The notes beneath the pieces are model-generated. The model saw nothing but the letters and a program-made list of their open reading frames with translations. It ran no database searches and had not been told where the DNA came from. Positions 1 to 6,509 of a stretch of DNA of 17,294 nt are shown here, one piece after another. Source of the stretch: CAYFJO01 sp964343305 (GTDB lineage: Bacteria > Planctomycetota > Planctomycetia > Pirellulales > Pirellulaceae); assembly GCA_964343305.1 (NCBI GenBank), contig CAYFJO010000213.1, positions 1 to 17,294 on the forward strand. The letters run 5' to 3'. Made by a program: the position numbers and the translations under genes. Each line of letters opens with the position of its first letter. The first letter of the stretch is position 1.

Positions 1-487
1 CGCCCCGCTTGGCGGGGCAAGCCAAAGCCACGGCCTATGGCCGTGGTCGATTTCATCGGTCTGCCACGAGCGTCGGTTCAGCCATTTCTGCCAAGCACGA
101 AGTACGCCTCGATACACCCGGCTCAAAGAATAGTAATTCCCCGGCCGTGCGAAGTAGTTGTAGTGTCCGTGCAATTTCCGGCTCCATGTCGCGCATTGCT
201 GCGCTCGTCGGGTCGTGGCGGCGGCACCAGTCGTCGATCCTCGTGATCGTGCGGCGGATGCGGCTCGCGGCCGTGCGCGTTTTGACAGCGTGGCCGCCTC
301 GACGTGTCCGGCCCCAGTGCCAAGTGAAGCCCAACAGATCAAACGTCTCGGGTTTTCCCCAAGCGTCGTCATCCGAATCGTCGCGTCGCGGTCGTGTGAA
401 ATGTACCAGCCGCGTTTTCTCCGGGTGGATCGTCAGGCCGAACTTGGCGAAACGTTTTCCGAGTACCGCGTAGACTCGCTCGGCGTC
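1..487 (-). pseudogene. Group II intron reverse transcriptase/maturase, C-terminal fragment, frameshifted
   Basis: Reading the minus strand gives the end of the RT domain and the maturase/thumb region of a group II intron-encoded protein: GDAERVYAVLGKRFAKFGL, TIHPEKTRLVHF, DLLGFTWHWGRTRRGG, then RRTITRIDDWC. These match the family pattern 'GLTLHPEKTRL…FDFLGFTHYWG'. Near 178-186 the frame changes by one base and continues as RKLHGHYNYFARPGNYYSL and RAWQKWLNRRSW, the usual C-terminal motif, which stays open to the window edge. The catalytic YADD block and everything N-terminal are missing: homology stops abruptly near 487, where the beta-helix fragment begins. Intact family members are about 400-450 residues and only about 160 remain here. 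The one-base shift could be a sequencing error, but the 5' truncation would leave the enzyme dead anyway. Intron domains V/VI, if present, lie outside the window. Confidence 0.85.
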
Positions 488-1368
488 TCCGGCACGGCGA
501 CCGGCATTGACATCGCCAATTCGACCGGCGCGGCGAGCTTCACGTTTGCAGATACGACGGTCAGCAGTTCCAGCACCGGCGTAAACTTGGCGTCCAGTGC
601 TACCACCTCTTTCACTTTCGCCGATTTGGACATCACGACCACTTCCGGCAGTGGCTTATTTGGCAATAGTGCGGGAACGATTGCCACGACGGGCGGCACA
701 ATCAACGCGACAAACGGTGCGGCAACCGACATCCAAATCACCGCGCTCAACCTCGTCTCGGTCAGCCCGATTTCAGTGAACAGCACCGGCGACGGTCTGT
801 GTTTCAGCCAAGTCACTGGGACCGTGGACATTACTGGCACGACCGACATCGACAATCCAACGGACCAAGGTATCGATATCAGCAGCTCAAGCGCCGGATT
901 TACGTTCGCCGATGTCGACATCGACAACACAGGCAACGCCGCCATCACCATCAAGGCAGTCACCGGCACGGTCACGTTTTCCGGGACTTCGAAGACGTTC
1001 ACCAATACTACCGGTGCCGGTATCGAACTTGACCAAAACACGGGCGGCACGATTACGTTTTCGGGAGGCGGTCTCGACATCGACACAACGACGGGCCTCG
1101 CCTTTAATGCATCAGGTGGCGGCACTGTCAACGTGACGGGCGCCAATAATAGCATTACCACAACGACAGGAACCGTGCTAGCTGTCGTGCACACCGGCAT
1201 TCGCACCAGCGGGCTTACGTTCCGAAGTATTTCGGTCAACGGAGCAACGAACGGCATTGTGCTGGATACGACGGGAATGAGCGGCGGTTTGACGGTCACG
1301 GGAGACGGCGGCACGGCTCAAAATGGCTCAAGCGGGACGATTCAAAACACAACTGGAGACGGCATAAA
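485..1368 (+). pseudogene. Beta-helix repeat (adhesin/autotransporter-like) protein, internal fragment
   Basis: About 295 codons of low-complexity T/G/S/N/D/I-rich sequence read openly in one frame with no credible start and no natural end. Short strand-turn repeats recur: GTATGIDIANSTGAASFTFAD, SATTSFTFADLDITTTSGSG, SSSSAGFTFADVDIDNTGN, GAGIELDQNTGGTITFSGG, GGLTVTGDGG, GTIQNTTGDGI. This is the pattern of giant right-handed beta-helix surface proteins common in planctomycetes and cyanobacteria. The upstream codons of the same open frame (215-484) are antisense to the reverse transcriptase and are not part of it. After GDGI at 1366 the frame runs into antisense enolase sequence. It is truncated at both ends but has no internal lesions, unlike both neighbours. 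It is either a genuine insertion/rearrangement or a chimeric join in the assembly. Confidence 0.75.
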
Positions 1369-1369
1369 C

Positions 1370-2337
1370 AGAGAATCTCATTCACTCCACCAATGCGACA
1401 ACTATCGATCTGGCAAACCTGGATCGCATCGGCCTTCAAAAACTGTTTAAACATGCCCCGGTTTTGGCACATCTCACCGCTCGCAACTTTGATCGGCGAG
1501 ATGGCCTTGGCGATCTTCGCGTGGCCCAGCACATCATCGGGACTGGTCGGCTCTTCGATGAACCAAGGTTGGAATTCCGCCAGTTGCCGCATACTCTCGA
1601 TGGCTTCCCCCACGTCCCAAACCTGGTTGGCGTCCATCATCAACCGCCGCTCCCAACCAATTCTCCTCACGAGTGATTCGCGACCGACGGATGTCATCCT
1701 CAATGTCGAGGCCAACTTTGATCTGGAAATGTTGCCAGCCACGCGAGGTCATTTCCTGGCACAGCGATCTTAATAGGTCGGATAGCCCGATTCAAGCATT
1801 TCGGCGATTCGATCTTCTTTGCCCGCTTGGCGGCGCTGGAATACGCCAAGTGCCTTTTCCGGCGTGATGGCGTCGGTCAAATACCTAAAATCGATACACC
1901 TAACCAAATTCTTCTGGCGTCATGTCCGCGAGCAAGAGCCAAAGTGGTTTCTCTTCCCGTTTTGCGTAGAGGTCCCAACCGCGTTAACGACCGCCGCAGT
2001 CGCCAAATGAATGACGCCTTTGTTGGGTCCCACCCAGCGCAGTTGGCGATCCCCCCGTGATCCTTCGCCGGAATCCCGCCATGTCACGGACGATTTCATC
2101 CGAATCCTGACCAACAACTAGCGAACGCATCGCTTTCACGGCGGCCACACACAACTCGTTTCCCCGGCCAATATTGAAAGTCAATCCGTGGCCTTCCAGT
2201 CCGGCTGTATCGGTTTCCAGGACGACGTAGGCCGCCGAATAATCCGGATCCGGGTTCATGGCGTCCGAACCATCCAAGGTTTTGGACGTTGGAAATCGGA
2301 TATCTTGGGCAATAAGATTGGAAAGCAAGACGGCCAT
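1370..2337 (-). pseudogene. L-fuconate dehydratase-type enolase superfamily protein, decayed and 3'-truncated
   Basis: Minus-strand translation in changing frames reconstructs an enolase-superfamily L-fuconate dehydratase (FucD/ENOSF1 type, which dehydrates L-fuconate in fucose catabolism): QDIRFPTSKTLDGSDAMNPD, AYVVLETD, GLTFNIGRGNE, DRQLRWVGPNKGVIHLATAA, WDLYAKREEKPLWLLLAD, CIDFRYLTDAITPEKAL, GWQHFQIKVGLDIEDDIRR, MMDANQVWDVGEAIESM, WFIEEPTSPDD, VCQIDSCRIGGVNEI. Metal and catalytic motifs (KVG, DANQ, EEP) are recognisable. Lesions: an extra base in the C6 run at 2051-2056, a base lost near 1978, an extra base near 1906, loss of about 14 residues plus a frame change near 1770, and an extra base near 1660. 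The C-terminal ~80-100 residues after GGVNE are absent at the junction near 1370. The start at 2337 is chosen because an AGGA sits 6 nt upstream; an ATG at 2343 is also possible. Confidence 0.88.
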
Positions 2338-2530
2338 ATTCATCCTGAATGATGCGGAATTTAGAGCAAATCACGTAGGTCGCGTAAACCTTGCTTGCCG
2401 GGGCAAGAGTGCGAATTTTATCCGTAGGGAATTGATATTTGCAATGTCGTTGTTTAATCTGTACCAAATGGTGTCAAAGTCTCCGCAAAAGACCAAGGCA
2501 ACCTATTTTATTTATTTTTGTGTATGAGAG

Positions 2531-2558
2531 TTGACACCACCTAAACGCATGCTAATAT
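2531..2558 (+). promoter_or_regulatory. Sigma70-type promoter of Cys-rich protein gene 1
   Basis: TTGACA (2531-2536), 16-bp spacer, TAATAT (2553-2558). Copy 2 keeps the same -35 and spacing, which supports function. It predicts a transcript start near 2565 and a leader of about 209 nt. The perfect -35 suggests strong expression. Confidence 0.75.
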
Positions 2559-2564
2559 CAAACC

Positions 2565-2773
2565 CAACCTATGCGTTTCATGTATTCTTCCTAATCAGTA
2601 GAAATTAACAAACAGGGCATTTTTGCTGGTTTTGAAAGGATTCATCGCTGAGAACAGGTCATGCTCTTTGATTACCCGCCGTCGTACTCAAAGGGTTAGA
2701 AAATTGGACGGCAAACTAGAGTTTATTTCTCGCTTACGGTACCTGTAAATCACTATTTTTGGAGGATTCTGGA
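2565..2773 (+). promoter_or_regulatory. Long conserved 5' leader of Cys-rich protein gene 1
   Basis: This untranslated leader of about 209 nt is retained in both cassette copies. A complementary pair GCCGTC (2678-2683) / GACGGC (2707-2712) is kept in copy 2 although the intervening loop has diverged, which suggests a conserved hairpin. The 3' part (from about 2707 to the start codon) is almost identical between copies and ends in a strong GGAGG at 2761-2765, 8 nt before ATG. No known riboswitch class is recognised. It could be a stability element, a thermosensor or a metal-responsive leader; that is inference. Confidence 0.5.
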
Positions 2774-3190
2774 ATGAACCGAATCGTAGTTTTTGGTCTC
2801 GCGATGTTTCTCGCGATCGTTGGTATCGCCCTGATGGGTGGTGAAAAGTCTGCTGTCGCTGGTCACGGCTGCTGTGGCTGCTCGTGTGACGATGGTGGTG
2901 GCGGTGATTGCGACGGTTGCCACGGTCGTTGTGGTGGTGGCCTGTTGAGCCGTTTGCACTGTGGTGGTCGTTGCAATGGCTGCAATGGTAGTTGCCATGG
3001 TCGTAAACGTTGCTGTGGTGGTGGCTTGTTCAGTCGTCATCGATGCAATGGTCGTTGCAATGGCTGCTGCGGTGGCGAAGCTGCTGCTGATGATGCTGAA
3101 GCTGGCGACGCTGAAGCCGATCCCGGCGATGCCCCCACGAGCTTCGAAAAAGCTCCGGTTGCTTTCCGAGGTGTAAGCTTCCGTCGTTAA
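2774..3190 (+). CDS. Secreted Cys/Gly/His-rich repeat protein, copy 1 (function unknown)
   Basis: 138 residues. A signal peptide is clear: MNR, a hydrophobic stretch VVFGLAMFLAIVGIALMGG, and a likely signal peptidase I site AVA|G after residue 29. The mature N-terminal ~75 residues contain 17 Cys with many Gly, His and Arg in CCGC, CDGC, CNGC and CHGR patterns. Two related modules are visible (GGGLLSRLHC and GGGLFSRHRC). The last ~37 residues are an acidic Ala/Asp/Glu tail (EAAADDAEAGDAEADPGD) followed by a conserved basic end, APVAFRGVSFRR. I do not recognise a named family. The composition suggests an exported metal-binding protein or a disulfide cross-linked wall/matrix component; planctomycete envelopes are reported to be cystine-rich. 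ATG at 2774 is chosen over the in-frame TTG at 2759 because GGAGG sits 8 nt upstream and the signal peptide then begins correctly. Confidence 0.88.
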   Translation: MNRIVVFGLAMFLAIVGIALMGGEKSAVAGHGCCGCSCDDGGGGDCDGCHGRCGGGLLSRLHCGGRCNGCNGSCHGRKRCCGGGLFSRHRCNGRCNGCCGGEAAADDAEAGDAEADPGDAPTSFEKAPVAFRGVSFRR

Positions 3191-3258
3191 TCGACAATCG
3201 CAAGCGCAGCCGGTGTAAAGCCCTGTTAAACATCGAAGTGCTTGTAGCGAAATAAAAG

Positions 3259-3292
3259 AGATCGGACTTCTTTAGAGGTCCGATCTTTTTTT
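3259..3292 (+). terminator. Intrinsic terminator of Cys-rich gene 1
   Basis: A 9-bp perfect stem AGATCGGAC/GTCCGATCT (3259-3267 and 3278-3286) with a 10-nt loop is followed by seven T (3286-3292). The same structure follows copy 2. Confidence 0.92.
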
Positions 3293-3539
3293 CGTCTATA
3301 ACGATCGTTCCGGCCATACGGCGCCAACGGGGACTTTTGTCGGCCATTCAGTGCTGATGGCATTAAGACAGAAAGACTTTCAACGCTTCTCGGTGGTATT
3401 GCTTTATCATCCATACGAATTTCTAGTTTCGCGAACAACCGCCGCCGTTCTTAATTTACATCCACAATTTCGCAATCTAATAATCTCCCCAATACTCCAA
3501 AGTATTCGTAAGCATCCAGGGCAACCCATGTTATTTAAT

Positions 3540-3567
3540 TTGACATCACTTAACTCGGTGCTAATCT
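3540..3567 (+). promoter_or_regulatory. Sigma70-type promoter of Cys-rich protein gene 2
   Basis: TTGACA (3540-3545), 16-bp spacer, TAATCT (3562-3567). Spacing and -35 are the same as in copy 1; one -10 position differs. Confidence 0.72.
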
Positions 3568-3573
3568 ATAAAA

Positions 3574-3782
3574 CCTAACCTTTGCGTTTCACTTATTCTT
3601 CGCAATCAGTAAAGATTAACTTCAGGGCAATTTTGCTGGTTTTGGGGATTTATAACCGCTGGGAACAGGTCGTGTGCTCTGAATGCCAGCCGTCGCATTC
3701 AAAGCGCGAGAAACTAGGACGGCAACTAGAGTTTATTTCTCGCTTACGGTACCTGTAAGTCACTATTTTGGAGGATTCTGGA
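3574..3782 (+). promoter_or_regulatory. Long conserved 5' leader of Cys-rich protein gene 2
   Basis: Counterpart of the copy 1 leader, of nearly equal length. The hairpin arms GCCGTC (3689-3694) / GACGGC (3718-3723) are preserved. GGAGG at 3770-3774 lies 8 nt before the ATG. Confidence 0.5.
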
Positions 3783-4351
3783 ATGAATCGAATCGTAGTT
3801 TTTGGTCTCGCGATGTTTCTCGCGATCGTTGGTATCGCCCTGATGGGTGGTGAAAAGTCTGCTGTCGCTGGTCATGGTTGCTGTGGCTGCTCATGTGACG
3901 GCGATTGTGATGGTTGTGACGGTTGTGACGGTTGCCACGGTTGCTGTGGTGGTGGTCTGCTGAGCCGTCTACATTGCTGTGGCGGTAAGAAGAAGTGCTG
4001 TGGTGGTTGCCATGGTCGCAAGCGTTGCTGTGGTGGTTTGTTCCATCGTCACCGATGCTGTGGCGGTTGCCACGGTTGCCACGGTTGCNNNNNNNNNNNN
4101 NNNNNNNNNNNNNNNNNNNNNNNNNNNNNNNNNNNNNNNNNNNNNNNNNNNNNNNNNNNNNNNNNNNNNNNNNNNNNNNNNNNNNNNNCGGTTGCCACGG
4201 TTGCCACGGTTGCTGCGGTGGCGAAGCTGCTGCTGACGAAGCTGACGCTGACGAAGCTGACGCTGGCGACGCTGAAGCCGATCCCGGCGATGCTCCCACG
4301 AGCTTCGAAAAAGCTCCGGTTGCTTTCCGAGGTGTTAGCTTCCGTCGTTAA
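3783..4351 (+). CDS. Secreted Cys/Gly/His-rich repeat protein, copy 2 (interrupted by assembly gap)
   Basis: Paralog of the preceding gene with an identical signal peptide (MNRIVVFGLAMFLAIVG… AVA|G) and an almost identical C-terminus (APVAFRGVSFRR). The core is richer still: at least 26 Cys outside the gap, in CDGCDGCDGCHGCC, CCGGKKKCCGG, RKRCCGGLFHRHRCC and CHGCHGC. Cys falls at every third residue in the (GCD)n and (GCH)n tracts, which are built from 9-bp tandem repeats (cggttgcca / cggttgtga). The 100-N gap lies inside the GCH tract. With 100 placeholder bases the two halves are out of frame, so the true gap length should be 2 modulo 3 if the gene is intact. The acidic tail is longer than in copy 1 (EADADEADAGDAEADPGD). 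Function is unknown; metal binding or a cross-linked envelope protein is inferred. Confidence 0.82.
4089..4188. other. Assembly gap (100 N)
   Basis: Exactly 100 N flanked on both sides by the same 9-bp repeat (cggttgcca). The round length suggests a placeholder, and tandem-repeat collapse is the likely cause, so the real repeat number is unknown. Confidence 0.97.
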
Positions 4352-4419
4352 TCGACAATCGCAAGCACAGCCGGTGTGAAGCCCTGATAACCATCGAAGT
4401 GCTTTTAGCGAAATAAAAG

Positions 4420-4453
4420 AGATCGGACTTCTTTAGAGGTCCGATCTTTTTTT
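4420..4453 (+). terminator. Intrinsic terminator of Cys-rich gene 2
   Basis: Same AGATCGGAC/GTCCGATCT stem (4420-4428 and 4439-4447) and T7 tail as the copy 1 terminator. Confidence 0.92.
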
Positions 4454-4460
4454 GTTTACT

Positions 4461-4531
4461 GTATCCCAGGCTGCCAGCCTGTTGGTCCACTTGGTGGAAG
4501 AGCCACTCGACAGGCTGGCAGCCTGTGCTAC
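4461..4531. repeat. MITE/REP-like inverted-repeat element
   Basis: Two 24-nt arms, 4461-4484 and 4508-4531, are inverted copies with 21 of 24 positions matching; each contains the palindromic core aggctgccagcct. A smaller hairpin ccac-ttg-gtgg sits in the loop. The equivalent place in cassette copy 1 (3293-3300) has only 8 bases where copy 2 has 86, so this is an insertion after the duplication, about 78 bp long. It encodes nothing and would have been mobilised in trans if mobile. Confidence 0.7.
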
Positions 4532-4658
4532 GGTTTGTGACGATCGTTCCGGCCATACGGCATGCGGCGACTTTGCTGAAGACGCGCTCGATCACCAGCC
4601 GATCAACACTGAGAATGAAACATCCGCACACTTTGCCTCTCAAATTCTGGATACAACC

Positions 4659-5342
4659 ATGACCAAGAGATCCAGAGACGCCAAGCCCGACGAATCAGAA
4701 TCGACTCCGTCCGAAATGACACGATCCGTGATCAGTCTGTTGATCGTGCTGCATTTGGTATGCGTCTTTTGGGTCGTGACTGCGAACGTCTTGGGCTCGC
4801 CGATCCAAGTACGTGTTGCGACCATTTTGCGACCGTATACCAGGATTGGTAACTTTGAAACGACGTTCGCGGAATTCCAGCTCACGTATGGCGACGTGTT
4901 GGACGCGAATCATCGGATCGAAATCCTTCCCGAAGGGAGCGACGCGGAGAATATGGACGATTGGGTCGCGCTTCCCGATGTGGGAATTCGCGGCACGGCC
5001 CGCTACCAACGACTGCACCGGCTGGCAGAGACCTTGGCGGCATTTAACGAGGCGGATGAAATCACGTCGCGAATCGTGCTCGCCGCGGCGTCTGACTTCA
5101 ATCAGCGGCACAGTGTTCGGGCCGCGCAAGTTCGTTGTCGGCGACATCGCGGGCAAGAGCTAAAGCACGCATGGAACGAGCAAGAAAGTGATCCGAACAA
5201 CGAGGGGTATTTTGAAGTCGTTTATGGTGCCGACATCAAATACGACGGTTCAAGCATGTGGTCGAACAAACACGTTGGTGGCCGCGAGGCCGCGCAACCT
5301 GGGATGGACGAATCCAAAGGTGTTGGCAAGGTGAGTGATTAG
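4659..5342 (+). CDS. Single-pass membrane protein of unknown function, partner of the HTTM gene
   Basis: 227 residues. A short hydrophilic cytoplasmic N-terminus (MTKRSRDAKPDESES…) is followed by one transmembrane segment at about residues 24-46 (SVISLLIVLHLVCVFWVV). A ~180-residue domain, probably extracytoplasmic, follows, with ILRPYTRIGNFETTFAEF and EADEITSRIVLAAASDFN and a charged C-terminus. I do not recognise a named domain. The stop is one base from the downstream HTTM start, so the two are almost certainly co-transcribed and probably work together. The open frame extends back to 4452 through the inverted-repeat element; ATG 4659 is preferred because the protein-like composition and the membrane anchor begin there, though no strong ribosome binding site is visible before it. 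Confidence 0.75.
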   Translation: MTKRSRDAKPDESESTPSEMTRSVISLLIVLHLVCVFWVVTANVLGSPIQVRVATILRPYTRIGNFETTFAEFQLTYGDVLDANHRIEILPEGSDAENMDDWVALPDVGIRGTARYQRLHRLAETLAAFNEADEITSRIVLAAASDFNQRHSVRAAQVRCRRHRGQELKHAWNEQESDPNNEGYFEVVYGADIKYDGSSMWSNKHVGGREAAQPGMDESKGVGKVSD

Positions 5343-5343
5343 C

Positions 5344-6408
5344 ATGGACGCATTCAAAAAGTATTATGCTCAGTGGGTTAGCGAAGTTGGCGCGGGCTGG
5401 AACCGATTCTGGTTTTCGCACAGCGATGTCTTTCCGCTGGCGGTCATGCGAATTCTCGTGGGCCTGGCAGCGATTTATTTCGTCGCCTCGTACAGCTTGG
5501 ACTTGGTGCGATGGTTCGGCAAGGACGGACTTTTGCCGATGGATGTGGTAACGACGATCAACACCGAATTGGACATCACCAATCCCGATATTACCCGCCT
5601 GGAACTGCCGCCGATGCGGCCAACTTATTTGAGTCTCGTGGATGGGGCTGCCACACTTTGGATCATACACCTGATCGGCATGGCGATTCTTGCCGCCTTC
5701 ACCGTCGGCGCGTACACTCGCGTGACCAGCATTTTGTCGTTCGTTGTTATTCTCTCCTATATCAACCGGGCACCGATTTTGACAGGTCAATTCGAGCCAG
5801 TCCTGACGGCGATGCTCTTTTATCTGTGCATCGCACCAGCGGGATACTGCCTTTCGATCGACCAGCGGCTCCGCGAAAAACGAAACAACGACGAAGATGC
5901 TCCCAAGCTGGAATCCCTCGCCAACAAAAAGTCGATGGTGGCAACGATCGCTTTACGGCTGATGCAAGTGCACCTATCGCTGCTATACGTCGTGATGGGG
6001 TTGTCCAAGCTGATCGGCATGACCTGGATCGACGGATCTGGGATCTGGATGCTGCTGGCGCGATCAGAATCCCGCATCCTGGATGTTAGTTTTTTGCATC
6101 GCGTCCCGGAAATCGTCTTCCTCTGGAGTCACGCGATTATCATTTTTGAAATTGCGTTCGGTATTTTGATCTGGAACCGCCATGCACGTCCGCTGCTGCT
6201 GGTGCTGGCCGTTCCGATGTGGCTTTCGCTTGGACTGGTCACGGGATTGATGACTTTTTCGCTGATGATGCTGGTCGCGAGTCTCATTTTTGTTTCGCCC
6301 GAATCGTTGCGTGCCGGCTGGAATTGGACGGCGGCCAAGTTGCGAATCAACCTGCAAGTCGACAGCGAAGAATCCGTCGACGCCGAACTGGAAAAAGTAG
6401 CGGTTTAA
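5344..6408 (+). CDS. HTTM-domain integral membrane protein (vitamin K-dependent carboxylase-like)
   Basis: 354 residues with seven to eight hydrophobic segments. The first (PLAVMRILVGLAAIYFVASY) leads into DLVRWFGKDGLLP, and a later segment has LRLMQVHLSLLYVVMGLSKL followed by W-x-DG; this is the typical pattern of the HTTM domain (horizontally transferred transmembrane domain, related to gamma-glutamyl carboxylase). Biochemical function of bacterial HTTM proteins is mostly undefined, and carboxylation here would be speculation. Start at ATG 5344 rather than GTG 5335: AAGGTGAG lies about 7-8 nt upstream, and only one base separates it from the previous stop. It forms an operon with the 4659-5342 gene. 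The C-terminus (EESVDAELEKVAV) is hydrophilic. Confidence 0.82.
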   Translation: MDAFKKYYAQWVSEVGAGWNRFWFSHSDVFPLAVMRILVGLAAIYFVASYSLDLVRWFGKDGLLPMDVVTTINTELDITNPDITRLELPPMRPTYLSLVDGAATLWIIHLIGMAILAAFTVGAYTRVTSILSFVVILSYINRAPILTGQFEPVLTAMLFYLCIAPAGYCLSIDQRLREKRNNDEDAPKLESLANKKSMVATIALRLMQVHLSLLYVVMGLSKLIGMTWIDGSGIWMLLARSESRILDVSFLHRVPEIVFLWSHAIIIFEIAFGILIWNRHARPLLLVLAVPMWLSLGLVTGLMTFSLMMLVASLIFVSPESLRAGWNWTAAKLRINLQVDSEESVDAELEKVAV

Positions 6409-6509
6409 CGGATCGCATTCTTGCGTGAGGGAATTCTGTTGACGAGAATATCCGTTGAAGTCATCAAAACGGAATGTTCCAATCTCTACCGTCAGCAGGA
6501 GTCAAACGC

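Larger units (their letters stand above)
2499..3321 (+). repeat. Duplicated Cys-rich-protein cassette, copy 1
   Basis: This segment (promoter, long leader, CDS, terminator and a downstream block acgatcgttccggccatacg at 3301-3320) recurs as 3521-4559. The last 60 bases before the start codon, the signal-peptide codons, the C-terminal codons and the terminator are nearly identical; the middle of the leader and the Cys-rich core have diverged. Copy boundaries are approximate, judged by eye. The arrangement implies tandem duplication of a whole transcription unit. Confidence 0.85.
3521..4561 (+). repeat. Duplicated Cys-rich-protein cassette, copy 2
   Basis: Second copy of the unit at 2499-3321, with the same order of promoter, leader, CDS, terminator and downstream block (acgatcgttccggccatacg at 4540-4559). 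It differs by an expanded Cys-rich core that includes the assembly gap, and by about 78 extra bases between terminator and downstream block, which are an inverted-repeat element (4461-4531). The 3322-3520 spacer between copies is AT-rich and shows no gene. Confidence 0.85.

Noticed and set aside
1..50. Two perfect hairpins (gccccgc/gcggggc and ccacggcc/ggccgtgg) as group II intron domain V
   Set aside because: They lie within the still-open maturase C-terminal frame and lack the domain V consensus; they are more likely GC-rich repeats or chance.
215..484. N-terminal extension of the beta-helix open frame
   Set aside because: These codons are antisense to recognisable reverse transcriptase motifs; the open frame crosses a junction by chance.
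433..1314. Long minus-strand open frame (about 293 codons) antisense to the beta-helix fragment
   Set aside because: It is a shadow: Val/Pro-rich translation comes from the Thr/Gly-rich codons of the plus-strand repeat protein, and it has no start context or domain.
1372..1440. Plus-strand translation NATTIDLANLD, which looks like more beta-helix repeat in another frame
   Set aside because: The same bases on the minus strand read VCQIDSCRIGGVNE, a strong enolase match; the resemblance is coincidental.
2759..2773. TTG start adding five residues to the first Cys-rich protein
   Set aside because: The ribosome binding site GGAGG would lie inside the coding region; ATG 2774 has correct spacing and a proper signal peptide.
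4067..4210. CRISPR-like repeat array around the gap
   Set aside because: The 9-bp repeats are contiguous, with no spacers, and are in frame with a Gly-Cys-His protein tract.
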